This document shows positions 16,601 through 28,900 of a stretch of DNA of 64,000 nt, one piece after another. The notes beneath the pieces are model-generated. The model worked only from the letters and a program-made list of their open reading frames with translations, searched no databases and was not told the origin of the DNA. Position numbers and translations under genes: made by a program. Position 1 is the stretch's first letter; each line of letters starts with the position of its first letter. Location: positions 159,567-223,566 of the forward strand of contig RWJK01001982.1 in NCBI GenBank assembly GCA_004335835.1. The letters are read 5' to 3'. Source of the DNA: Scenedesmus sp. ARA3. Its lineage: Eukaryota > Chlorophyta > Chlorophyceae > Sphaeropleales > Scenedesmaceae.

Positions 16601-17897
16601 ACATGCAACAAGCAAGGTTTAGTACACACCGTGTGTCACGTTGAGAGCCTACATATGGCTCAGCTCAGTGATTGTGGCAGTGGCATGTGAGTCACTCTGC
16701 ATACACCGCCATAGACAAGGTCGCACCAGTGTGACGTGGAATAACATCCCCACTTGCATCATCAAGAATATGCACATGAGCTTCCTGCAGTGACGGGCAC
16801 TGCGGGGAGAAACAATGCATGTCTACGCCGCGCAGTCTCAGGACTGGGTCATGCATGCTGCATTTTAAATGCAGCTGCAGCCACCAGTAGCATGGAACTA
16901 CTTGTGACAAAAAAACATAGAGCGCATACCGTGGGTCTGTGTTGAGCGCCTTTGACAGAAGCCAGTCGGGATACATTGCGGTATCTCCACCAATAACGAA
17001 CCGCTGTCTACCCTTTCAGCTGTCCCTGGACACCAGATGTAGCAGAGCTCAAATGAACCATGCTGACAGGACACGGTGGCCTACACGTCAGAATCAAACC
17101 CAGCATGCAGGAACGATCCAGCCGTGCACCAGCAGCACTTAACCATGTGATCCCCACCACACACGAAGCATCACTTTTGTGTCACGACAGTGTGCTAGCA
17201 CCTACTAGGTGAGTGTAATGCAGTTGAACTGCAGCAGTGATCGTGAGCTGCAACTCATGATGTCGCAGCCAAGCGGCATGCGAAAGATGCACAGCCCAGC
17301 AGCCTGCAATGCGACAGACCCCACCATGCCACTGCAAACGCAGGTAGCCACATCCAACACATGCTCTTGTGCTACATGTGAATAGATACGAACCTGCAGA
17401 TCTCAAAAATCTGCTTTCAGCCCAGGACTTCACCAAGCAGCACTTTCCCAGCAGCACACCATCAGACAGTCCATGAACCATGCACCCAGGAAACATGTCT
17501 GGAATCGACTACCTACTGTTGACTGATACAGCCTCAATTCGTGATAAACAGCACACGAAGGCTGTCTGGTGATAAGGTTGGTAGGAGATGGGAGAAGGAA
17601 TCAGCAGCCAATGGAAGCCCTTTATGCAAGGATTTCACGCCCGAATCAACCACGGGTGCTGTGCCCAATCGCGCCCAGTTTTTGTGAACAACTCCTTGCT
17701 CACCCTACGCCCAAAGGTACCAGCGGATCCAGGGAACGCAATATCTGCCACACACATATTGCTGAGCACCCATATACATGTCAACATGGCCTGAAGCATG
17801 CGGCACAGATGCTTGCCACGTCAACTAGTGCAATCCAGCAGTACACCCCATGTGGGCAGCCATGTGTTAGTCCGCTACCAGAGCATTGGCCTGCAGC
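13628..17897. other. Gene-poor stretch between kinase and RRM gene
   Basis: 4.3 kb with no exon I can support. The longest open frames lack domain patterns and splice-linked continuation. It should contain the kinase promoter near 13.6-14 kb and the 3' UTR of the RRM gene just below 17.9 kb. No mobile-element ends or RNA gene were recognised. Confidence 0.5.
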
Positions 17898-20800
17898 TCA
17901 GCTGCCCCACCTGTTCTCCCCTGTGAGCAGGTTACCCATGCTGCCATGGGATGGAAGCTCGGATGTCATTACATATGGCGCCAACCCGCTGCTATGACGG
18001 CGAACTGCTGTCGCGAACCTGGACTGGCTGGCAACACGCTGAGCAGCTGCCATCATGCCAGCAGCGGCAGCGCCCGCAAGCTGATCCTGCAGAGCAGCAG
18101 CCGCTGTAGAGGCGCTGTTTGCTGCACCCATGAGGTGAGTACTGCCATACGCTGCTGGTGCAGCAGCTAGGCCCAGAAGTGGGTTGCTGCTGGAGCCGAC
18201 AGAGCTGTTGTAGCCCTGCTGAAAGTACGTTGGAGTGCCGCTGGCGGCTGTCATAGGGCTGAGGTCCTGCCCGCACAAGCTGAACACACCCGAACCACAT
18301 CCATCACTAGAGCGTGTTGCAATGCGAGGCAATGGCGCGCTAGCACAGCCATAGCCACCCGCAACACTGCTGCTGGCGCTGCCAGCAGCCACAATGTTTG
18401 CAGCAGCTGCAGCAGCGGCTGCAGCTGCAGCTGCTGCCATGCCAGGCGCAGTGTACTGGCAGTTGTTGTCAAAGAAGAGGTTGCCGCTGCCTGCAGCAGG
18501 CGAGCCTGTACGTGCTGCAGCCTGCAGCATGTTGTAGGCGCCTGCGGTGTTTATGCATCCAGCAGCTTGCAGTGGCGGTGCCCCGCTCATGCTTCCTGCC
18601 GCTGCATCTAAGCTGCTCAGGCCAGCAAGGTAGTTCTGGGTGTTGAGGTGCTCAAGCATCTGCTGCAGGTCTGGCTGGGACGCTGTGTGGGTTGCCCTGT
18701 ATGCTGCAAGAGAGCCATCTGCACTCAGGCTGTTGTAGCGCTGAACTGCTGCTGGACCACCAGCTGGCATGTTGGCTAGTGCTGCCTGCCGCTGCTGCTG
18801 CAGCAGCAGGTTTGCAACCGCAGCCCTGTCTGCAGCAGCTGCCTGGACCGCCGCGTGCGTGACAGCAGGCATGTGCTCGGACATGGTGTTCACTGCCCAG
18901 GAGGCGTTGCTGCCATCGTTGGAGTTGAGCGCGCCATACATGGCAGGCAGCACGCCAGCACCCTACAAACATGGTGGAGACAGCATGTCAGGGCGCAGTG
19001 TGACGCGTGATTTCGTTTATCACCGGCTGTTCCTGTTTACGGCTGTTCCTGTTGACGTAGCTGGCCTTGTATGTGATGGTACGAAGAGATCATGCAGCTG
19101 AGCTGGCAAACACCATGCTAACATAGTGGTTGTTCAGCACCTACCTGGTCGAGGCCATGTATGTGCAGCGGTGCCATGTTGCTGCCACGTAGCCCAACAG
19201 ATGTGGAAGGGTCCACCAGGCCTGCAGTCATGCCAGCCAATGCTGCTGCCTGGCGGAGTGCCAGGTCGCCAGCCGCCATGCCCATCACCCATGGTGCTGA
19301 GTACTGCTGTGGCGCACCATAGGGCATGTTGCCCAACGTGCCTGCCAGGCCCGCAACCATGGGCATCAGGCGGCCGCCCAACCCCATGTTGGGCATTGAC
19401 ATGGACATGTTGCTGAAGTTGCCAACTGGCAGGCAGGTGTTCTTGGCGTTGCTCCTCTTGCGCGCCGGCTTGGAGGCCTTTGGAGTGCCACCATTGCTGC
19501 TCGAGCCCTTGGCATCTGGTGTCATCCAGAGGAGGGATTGCAATGAACACATCAGCGCAGGGGTTGGTTGTCTGTTGCAGCTGCTGTGGTCCACATGTCC
19601 AACCAAAGCATAGCATCATGCATGCCCAGCTCTCGCCACACCTGCTGCTGCAGCAAAGCACGCAATTCAGGGAGACGCTGCAGTTGCGCTGGAAGAATTA
19701 ACAGCAACAGCAGTGGGAGCAGCAGCAAAGGAACAAGCACTGTAGCTGAGGCTGCTGCAGCAAGCACGGCCTCACCATCCTCCTGTGCCTGCTTGTCCTT
19801 GCGGTGGCGTGCAGGGTCCATCCACTCCACCACCATGGTTGTGTCTCCACCTGTCCAGTGATACTTGGTGTGCAGAGCCTGCATGGCTGCCAGAGCAGCG
19901 GGTGCTTCCTCATACTCCACAATGCCGCAGCCCTGAAGGCGTGAAGCAGGAAAAAGCAGAAGAAGGTGGATCAGCAGAAAAGAAGAAGAAGAAGCCGAAT
20001 AACAGGTTTGCCCACATTGCTGCTGGCAGGACTACATGACGCGTGGTCGCAGGGTGTTGTTGCTCAGCTGACAAGTGCATTGGTGCATACACCAACTATA
20101 CTTGCTGTTTGCTGCTTGCAGCACTATTGAGGCCATGACCTGCTGAAGCTACTGGCGGTAATTACACCCTTTTTGAACCACGGACGCCAGTCACATTGCT
20201 CACCTTGCTTGTCTTGGCCGAAGCCCAAGGCCTGAACAGGTTCAGGGAGTTGACGGTGCCAAACTGCTGGAACAGTGCCAGGATTGACTCGTAGGGCACG
20301 GTGGGTGGCACCCGCGCAAAGAAAACACAGCAGGAATCCTGCTCGTTGCCACTAGGTGGCATAGGTAGGCTCTGTTCTGCCACCTCTGAGGCCTCACTTC
20401 CCTCAACGTTAGCACTTGAGCAATCTGCTCCTGCATGCTCCGAAACTGTTTGCTGCTGTGCGCTGGAGGCCTCAAAGGCATCCGCTGCACAAACTGCTGG
20501 GCTGCTGCTGAGGGCTGCAGCTGGCTCCTGCTGCTGCAGCGGCAAGTTATTGGTCAAGCTGTCATGGTCTAGCTGCTGGTAGCTCAGCGCTGCTGGTGTG
20601 CTCTTGCTGCAGGACACATCCAGCTGCCCTGCATCATCAAGGCTGCAGCTGCTTGTCAGCACAGCTGAGTTATTGCTGACAAACAAGTCTTTGTTGTTTT
20701 GGACAGGGTTGCCCAGCTGGCTGCCTTTGTGAGGGTAGGTGCCACAAGTGAGCACTGACTTGTGCAAGCCCTGCAGGAACAAAGACAGGAAACCAAAAGT

Positions 20801-21237
20801 TGTGGCGATGTAGCAGCATACAAAACGTAAGTTGACCATCCAGCATGGTTAACAGTAACAGCTCGATGTCCTGATAGCATGCAGCCAGGCATATGAAGCT
20901 GCAGGCCCCTGTATGTGTAAGTGAACTGCCTCCTGGAAGTTGCAAGCACAACACCTGCACTGCCAACCCTGCATTGAAGCTTGCACTCGCTCACCGTGTG
21001 CTGCTGGCTTGCCAGGTCACCACCATTGGTAGGGCTGCCACTCAGTTCCCTGACATCAGAGCTGGCAGGGATCGTGTACACAACACAAGCCGCATCAAAC
21101 TGCTGTGGCTGCTGCTGGCGAGCCAGGCTACCGCTGTTCGTGAAGCTGCTGCTGTCACTCAAGGTGCTGATGCTGCTTGTGTTGTTCATGGCGTCCCAAG
21201 CACAACTGCTAGCGCACAAGGGGCGGTGTTGGAGCAT
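17898..21237 (-). CDS. Single-RRM RNA-binding protein with long low-complexity tail
   Basis: Exons on the complement: 21237 (or further upstream)-20995, 20770-20204, 19932-19776, 19515-19145, 18962-17898; 2403 nt from the first plausible ATG, about 800 aa, phases consistent. The RRM spans roughly residues 227-315: RNP2 is CCVFFARVP, RNP1 is KGCGIVEYEE, ending in TMVVEWMDPARHRKDK. It resembles CELF or FCA type RRMs, though only one copy is visible. The ~485-residue C-terminal tail is rich in Ala, Ser, Gly and Asn with an Ala run, typical of disordered RNA-binding tails. The reading frame stays open to 21423, so the true start or an additional 5' exon may lie upstream. Target RNAs and function cannot be inferred from sequence. 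Confidence 0.8.
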
Positions 21238-21423
21238 GCGCCTCAAAGGGTTGTCCTTCTCAAAGCTTGACACCTCCTGCCTGAGACCAGCAGCATGCAA
21301 CACAAGATGGCGCGGCGTCACGTCAGGCGATAGAAGAAGCTCATTGAGAAACGCGGCATGCGAAGCGCCTGGCGCCCAGCAGCGGGCAGCTGCTGTAGCA
21401 ATGCAATGGCTACAGCAGCTCAC

Positions 21424-22793
21424 TTATGGCGCGCACTGTTGACCGCGTGCTGCTTGACCCACGCCTGAGCAAGGCCTGCAATTTATGTTGTTGTTTGGCA
21501 GTATATTTGGTTACCTGAGGACCTTGGTCAACTAAACAAGCAGGGTGCTGACTTCCGTAGGAGCACCGGTGTCTGCTCTCGCAGCTGCCGGTAATATGCA
21601 TGAACAAATCAGCTCGACGACAAAACGATCAGGTTAATGTAATTATGCAACTGTCACAGCGACGAGCACAAGCAGCAGCAGGCCCTGTAGACTTGGTGGC
21701 ACTGCAATAGCGTAAAGAATAAGCAGGAACTAGCAGAGTGGGTCTTGAAGACGGTAGATGTGCGTGCATTCGGTCAACCTTTTATGCACACAGGGGGAGG
21801 TGAGGAGGCCAAAGAACCCGGGCTTAGTAGTAGGTGCACGCCTATCAGCTATTCCGTGTCCAGATAGCAGAAACACTTACAATAATACGCTCAAAGTACT
21901 AAGCACTAGCGCGTCATACTGCATGTTGACCATAGAGTGCAACGTGAAGCAATGTGATGAGTTTGTACCCCCTGCTGCCGATCTCTCGGCTGGAATATGT
22001 TGAATCGACAGCTGAATTGTGTCATTCACTGTCTCTTTGTTCAAGTCGCAACTAGCGTGCAAAGCAATGCTTCCAAGCTGCAAACGGTAAAGGAGTGGAT
22101 TTCAACCCCACTCAGTGACTGCCTGATCTGGTAGCAGCAAATTATATGGCTCCATCGTCAATTTATTTTTATCTTACACTTGATCATCCTTGGCACCGGC
22201 ACAAAGCAAGCTGTACACCCTCAATGCATGCCCGGATAAGGACTCCTAGCCGGAGAGGGGTGGCCACAGACCTCCTGGCACTTCCAGATGACCTGCCGCT
22301 CTGTGCAGCGCTTGCCGCCCACACAACGCCTGTGCAGCGCCTGCCAATCACAAAACAAAGGCTGCAAGTCTGTCCAGTCACGCACACATCCTGATCACAT
22401 GGAGAAGTCGCATGAACAAGCCGGAGCAGCAATCACCTCATCACCTACAGCTACAGTGGCAAGGCTGAAATGCTGCAGGCGTGCCAGCCGTAGCTGTATG
22501 GTTTAGGCGATGAGCTGGCCACACGTATGAAACCATGCTGGCTAGTCAACGTCCACTGCATTTTGCTCCAGGCCGGCTTGCGATTGGCCTGCTGTGCAAG
22601 GCGGTGGTAGCCTGGCGTTAAGCCACGCTGCCCCTTGTTCATAACGGAGTGGCTGAAACACCGCCAACCACCAAAGAGTGATTGACGGTACGACGTGCAG
22701 ACAACCAAGTCCACTGCATAACACCAGTACAATACACAATGATAACAATATGTGTACAAACAACACTGTGTTGCTAGCTGAGTATAGCAGACA
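21424..22793. other. Intergenic: RRM gene promoter side and SGPP 3' flank
   Basis: No coding similarity found. TTACA at about 21878 and 22174 (TGTAA on the minus strand) are possible poly(A) signals for the SGPP transcript. Nothing else recognisable. Confidence 0.45.
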
Positions 22794-23730
22794 TCACCTG
22801 GTGTCTGCAGTTAGTGCAACCACATGCTGCTGCTGCTGCGCTGGCTTGTCGGCAGCTGCTTGCGACTGCTGCTGCTGTGCTTCGCTGCTGCTGCTGCTGC
22901 TGCTGCTGATGCCGGCTGCATCCTGCTGCTGTGCCAGCTGCAACAGGTCGTGGTAATCCTGGATGAGCATGCAGCAGCCAGCTGCGATGAGCACAGCAGG
23001 GTCTTGGCCTGACGTGATGCCGAAGCACGGCACCCCTGCTGCAACAGCGGCCCGCACGCCTGCAACCGCAGCATTGCATGCAGCACACAACACAAGCTGT
23101 CAGCGGTTTGTTAGCCGCAAGGCGCTGCTTGATGCGGCACGAGGTATGGCTTGCAGGAAACTTAGCGCAGTAAGCTGGTGATATCATGCAAATCCAAACA
23201 CAAAAGACTACGATGCCGCAACTTATGCAGACCTTCTGCATGCCATCAGATCCCCTGCTGCCTTTGCGCTGTGCCTTGCTCTGCTCTGACTTGTTGCACT
23301 GCGGCGCTGCACGAAAACTTGCTGTACCTCGACCGCCTCGTAGCTCGGCAGCTGCTGACTGGAGTCGCAATCACACTGCTCTCCCAAGTCCTCTCCCCAA
23401 CTTTTCAGCTTGCAAACCTGCTAGCATTGTGTGTTGGTCTAGAAGTCGCTGACTAGCTCACCTGCCGGGGAGTCCTCTATCACGATGGTCTCATGCGGCT
23501 GCAGGCCCAGCAGCTGCAGCGCCTGCTGGTATGGATCAGGATGCGGCTTGGCCCTGGCACACTCCTCCCCCAGCACCACAGCTTCAAAGTAGGTGTCCAG
23601 GTGCAGCGCAGACAGCATCAGCAGCGTGTTGTCCTTGGGCGCGTTTGTCACTGCTGCCTTGCGCAGCGAGCGGCCTTCAAGCCATGCCAGGAACTCTGTT
23701 AGGCCTGGCATGCGCTGCAGCTTGGAGCCT

Positions 23731-23777
<47 letters not shown>

Positions 23778-24934
23778 TTGATGAGAGTGATCACCAGTAG
23801 AGCAACAGAACAACACAGCAGTTGCAGCGCTATCACCAGCTGGGCCCCTGCCAACCAGGCGGCAGCCTCAGAGTACCAGCCCCACCTCCACAGCAGCTGC
23901 TGCTGCTGCTGTTGCTGCTGCAGTTGCTGCTGCAGTTGATACATCTGGCATCGCACCAGATGGCACCAACAGCACCTGATACATGCTGCCATTATACGCC
24001 AAATGGCTGCACGCACCAGCCGAATCCCGCGCCCAGGAGTAGCAGCGGTGACGGCCGTGGAAAGCGCCAGTCAACTGCAGGGTGGCGTGATACAGTACCA
24101 CGCCAACAGTGTTGCAGGGTGTGCTCACCTGCCATGTCCCTGAATCGCTGCTCCTTTTCTTCATAGAAGGCAGTGCGCTTCTCTTCTGGCCAGTCCGGAA
24201 ACAGGTCAGCGGCAATCTCAGGGTTGTGTCGGCCACTGCATGCAAACAGCAGAACATCAGACACATGCACGTTTCAACACTTGCAGGAACATGCCACGTG
24301 TGGGTGGCTGAAAGCCTTGCACAGTGCAGTTACAGCACACAGTTGCAGCAGTTGTTACGTACGGTACTCAATCAGCTGCATGTCTGCAGCACATCACCTG
24401 CTATTGCTGTTGCTGGTGGCACAACTACTGGTTTGTGCAGCGCCGCTGGTTTCAGTACACAAGTTTGGTGGCTGGCCTGCTGCAGATGCTCCTGCGAGCA
24501 GGCAACAGATGCTATGGCGCTGCCGCCCACCTGATGTGCTGCCTGAAGAACGTCTCATCAATTGGCTGGCCGTTTTGAAACCCGACCTCTACCAGGATGT
24601 CCTGAAACCTGCGTGTTGTGCAAGCACGAGTAGTGTAAGTGGAGTGGAATTGGCCTGACATTGTTGCTGCTGGTGGGCCTGGAGAGCAGCATATTACTCA
24701 CGCCTTGAAGTGCAGCGGGTCACTGCACGTCAGGGTTCCATCTATGTCAAATAGAACGCCCTTGATGGCGTTGAGATCCGGCACGTCGCCGTTCTGCACT
24801 GACTGGACGTTTGGCGCTGCCATGTTGCTCACTGCTCGCTGTGCACGGCCCCCGACTAGGTTAAACGCAGCACGCAGTTTTGTATTTCGTAGAAGAACCG
24901 CTGTGCAGCTGCGAGCTTGGAGTGCAGCTTGCAT
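22794..24934 (-). CDS. SGPP: HAD-family sugar/polyol phosphatase, SGPP type
   Basis: Haloacid-dehalogenase hydrolase, similar along its length to Arabidopsis Sgpp, which dephosphorylates small sugar and polyol phosphates. Exons on the complement: 24934-24702, 24608-24531, 24235-24129, 23728-23462, 23059-22794; 951 nt, 316 aa, phases consistent. The first ~37 residues (MQAALQARSCTAVLLRNTK...) look like an organelle, probably plastid, presequence; a second ATG at 24823 would give a shorter cytosolic form. Motif I is FDIDGTLT (Asp63 nucleophile, Asp65); motif II is the Thr in AAVTNAPK; motif III the Lys in AKPHPDPY; motif IV is EDSPAG. The tail after about residue 275 is Ser/Gln/Ala-rich and extends past the usual family end. 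The cap region (PIDETFFRQHISGRHN) matches Sgpp well. Confidence 0.92.
23729..23779 (-). repeat. CTG (sense) microsatellite at SGPP exon 4 acceptor
   Basis: (CAG)n on the + strand at 23731-23777. In gene orientation it is an uninterrupted CTG run ending in the acceptor CTGCAG of exon 4 (23728). Confidence 0.95.
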
Positions 24935-25997
24935 CGGCGTTAGATTCCTTTGCTTGTGTGCAGGGGTGTGTGGCAGGACACCCAGCGTTGCTGGCCTTGG
25001 ATGTGGTGGCAGTGTTAATTTACTCCAGGATCACTAGAATATGAAAGCAAAGCGGCTTGTACGTCTTGCACGGGTACACAGGCAGCTGATGAGGCACATG
25101 ACACACTTTGAACAACGGCAGTTTCACACTGCTGTCATGAGCGCGTATGCTGCTGGCATGCACAAGCTCCTCAGCAATTTTCTGGTACGCATACGGATCG
25201 GGCGGCACTTTTGCGCTGAAATGCACTGTTTTTTTGGGCAGCTGTAATGCAGTGAGCCAGACCGGCACTGTGGGTCAGGCTGGCTAGCCTGGCACTGCCA
25301 CAACTGCTGGCTAGCCTGGCACTGCCACCTGAGGTGGCGGCAAATCATGCTGATACATGTTCCGAGTGCACCTGCACCTACGCGCCTGCTTGACATACTG
25401 GGTGATGTACGATCACAATTGTGCCTCCAAAGTAAAGGTGGCGCAATGTCAAGTTGTAGCGGCTGCAGCACCATGCAGCACAACCAAGCCTATAGTGAAG
25501 CGGTCGAAGCAGCAGTCCTCCGCCAGCTGCGCGCATGCAAGTGCAGGGCTTGTAGCCTACAGACGGTCTGTCACAGCAGGGTGCAGCATCAATGGTTGCC
25601 CTCCATTGACCTGAAAGTGTTGCAAACGTGGTTGTCTGCTCTAGCCACGTCAACACTGCAGGCCATCACGGCAATCCTCGCTGTCATCAAGAGGCACAGC
25701 TTCAAACTGCACGCCATGCATCCATACCACAACATTGGCAGTTGACTGCAGCCGCAGCCAGCTGGCAGGCAGCAACAGATGCCTTAAATCCTTTAAACAC
25801 CACCTGTCACGCAGTGCACAGCACCGCATCTCAGCATGCATCGACCGCTCACTCTGTGACTAGCCTGAGTGTGCAGTGGCCAGCGGCAGCAGCCCACCAC
25901 TCTGCAGCACCCACTGCAGCGACAATCTCTGGCCAGCTGCGCATATTCATCAACAAACTACAACATTACCAATCACGATTTGTATGCTGCAAGACAC
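24935..25997. other. Intergenic: SGPP 5' flank and P4H 3' flank
   Basis: No gene recognised. A 20-bp direct duplication (GGCTAGCCTGGCACTGCCAC) occurs near 25280 and 25311. Confidence 0.45.
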
Positions 25998-28900
25998 TCA
26001 AGCCGTAGCAATCTCTGCCTGGCTGTGCAGGTCTTTCCTGATGGCATTCCTTGCTCGCCTCACCCCAGCCTCCCGTGCCTTTGCTGACCAGCCCTGCCGC
26101 AAGCTATGCATGTTGTTGTACAGGCAGTCAATATACTCCTGCATGCTGCTGGCCTGCACAACCTGTACAGCAGGTGCTGCTGCAGCAGAACCTTCAGGAA
26201 TGCTCCCAAACTGCCCTGCTGGCGCTGCCCCAACAGCAGCAGCAGCAGCAGCAGGTTGCTGAGTTGCTTCAAACCCAGCTGCACCAATCGTTGGTGCAGC
26301 AGCATGATCTGCATCATCGTACATGCTGACTGTACTGCTGCTGCTGCTGCTGCCGCGAGACGGCTGGCGGCACACACTGCAGTCGCTGCAGCTGTATCTG
26401 CATATGCCGCGCAGGCCAAGCAGCATGCCTGGAGCATCGTCACAGAAGCCTTCGGAGGCCCACTTGCTGCAGCAGGAAATGAGCAGGATCAAATGTTAGG
26501 GCCACACATAAGATGCTTACAGAGTGAGGACCAACAGTGGTTAAGCATGCATGCACCACAGTAAGCCATGGTGATATCAGCTGGTTTCTGCCGCCGCCGC
26601 TGCCACCGCCACAACAGCACCAGGAGGTCGCAGGTCTAGGTGACACGGCGCGACACAACACGCAGTGCATGAGCCCCAACCCCAATGAACGCACCACAGA
26701 TACTGCCCTCTGAAGGAAAACAGAGCTGGCACAGTGCAGCCTGCTGCAACCGGCCACGTGCAGTGCTCGTTGTTGCCTCTGCACTCCGCAACAGCACCAA
26801 TAAAACATTCCTTGTAAGAGGTGACTGTACTTGTTATGTTGCCACCACCGCCCACCTGCACTGCTCGTTCTTGTCTGTGCACTCCGCCGCCAGGCCCAGT
26901 GGGTCGTCCTGCCCTGCTGGCAGGTTGTGCAGCCAGGTTGTGGCCAGCCAGGGCAGACTGGAGGCCTGCAGGAAAAAAACAAACGGCAGCATGTCATGCA
27001 TTGCGTGCTAGACGTGTACCGCAAGCAGTGCAAGGCAGGTTGTGCAGCCAGGTGGTGGCCCCTACACAACACTGCCATTGAACACGCACCTTGCTCCCAA
27101 AGGTAGGGCCGCACACAACATGCGCTGCGGTTGGGTCGGGCGTCTGCCCATCCACCAGCATGTTCCAAATCAGTAGTGCGCTGCCTTTGCGGAAGCCAGT
27201 CAGCTTCAGGCCCGACTGCTGGCTGTCAAAGCTAGTGCCGCGCATAACACATCACCTACACCCCACACAGCACGTGCGGCCCTTGCTTGCAAAACTAGGG
27301 CCGCACACAACACAACACAACACCCCCGACACAGCACGCACCTTGCTCCCGAAGGTAGGGCCGCACACAACATGTGCGGCAGTGGGGTCTGGCGTCTGCC
27401 CATCCACCAGCATGTTCCAAATGAGCAGCGCACTGCCCTTGCGGAAGCCAGTCAGCTTCAGGCCAGACTGCTTGCCCCGGCACAGCTCGCCAGCGCTGGG
27501 TGCAGGCTGCAGCTTTAGCACCTCATCTTCCGACCTGCGCTGCCCTTGCGCGGCGAGCCCTGCTGCAGCTAGCTGCTCATGTACCTGCAACAGCAGCAGC
27601 AGCAGTGGTGTTGTTACTTGCTATGTAGATGACGCAGGGAACGACACACAGCACCAGGCAGGATACAGCCCGCAATTAAGACCCTCAGCTGTGTTTATTT
27701 GTGGCTGTTCACAACAGTAGTGCTGCAGGTGAAGCCGTTGCTGCTGTGTCGCAGGCTTCATCTGACTTGCGGCAAGTTCTGCTTGCTGGCATGCATGCCT
27801 CCACATGTTGGGTGTAGCTGCTGCTGGCTGTGGGCTGCACACCAGTATACTATACAATGCGCTGAGGCTATGCGGTATGCTGCATTTGTTGCATGCCATA
27901 CCACGCCAAGCAAGCTGCCCAATGTCATCAGATGCTGCTGCTGCTGCTGCGCTGTTGCTACTTCCTATCAAGCAGCAACCCTGCACCTGCCTCCCAGTTG
28001 CTATTAGACGAAGCTCCACGTCGCCCACTGATCTGCCACAGCACATGCCGGCTCAAGTGCCACCGCCGCCGCAGCTGCAGGAGCTATTAATTTGCAGGGT
28101 TACTGTTGTTGCTCTGTTGCACACTGCAATGCTCACACACCTGCTTGCCAGCATCAATCAGCCTCAGGTGCTCCCCTGGCTGTGTGCTGCCCCTCCAGCT
28201 GCCACCACGGGCCCAAGGGAACACAAGACTCCAGCCACTGCCACTACCACTGCTGCTGCTGCTGCTGCCAGCAGCTGCTGCTGATGCTTCAGGCTCGGCA
28301 GGTACGTCTGACAGGAACAGCAGCAGTGTGGCTGATCTGAATCGCTGGAAGTCTTCTGTTGTCAGCCTGTCTGTAAGCAGGTCCATGTGCAAGGCAGTTT
28401 GCTCTGCTGTGGCAAAGCCTTCAGTCATCTGCAGGCAGGATACAGAAAATATAGAGCAGCAAAGCAGCAGGGCTTGGCGTCAGTGCTGTCCCTGTCATGC
28501 ACAAAGTGCAACAGATAAGCCACAATACATGTATGCTTTCTACTCAATCACCAGATAGCGGTGATTAACTTAACTGCACAGTAGTGGCCGGCTCTCCCAT
28601 CCTCTGTTGATGCAATGGTGTGCACGTGTCAACATGCACGTGTACTGCTGGGTGCAGCAGGATCACATGCCTTCAGCAGCACATCCTGCTGCAGTGGCGC
28701 AGATGCACAAAAAACTGCCTGAGCAGCAATCATTCAAAGCTGAACATTGTGTGTCGGCAGTTGATGGCCAGCAGCGCCGCAAGCGTACCTCCCAGCCTTC
28801 AAAGTGCACTGAGGGCACAGCAGTCCAGTTGGCGATGCGCTGCTCGATGTCGTACAGCAGTGTGTCGTCACTGCGCAGCAGCAGCAGCAGCAGCAGCAGC

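Noticed and set aside
27092..27245. A separate, second P4H gene or pseudogene
   Set aside because: It is a copy of one exon edge only, next to its parent, and follows the same polarity as the other echoes.
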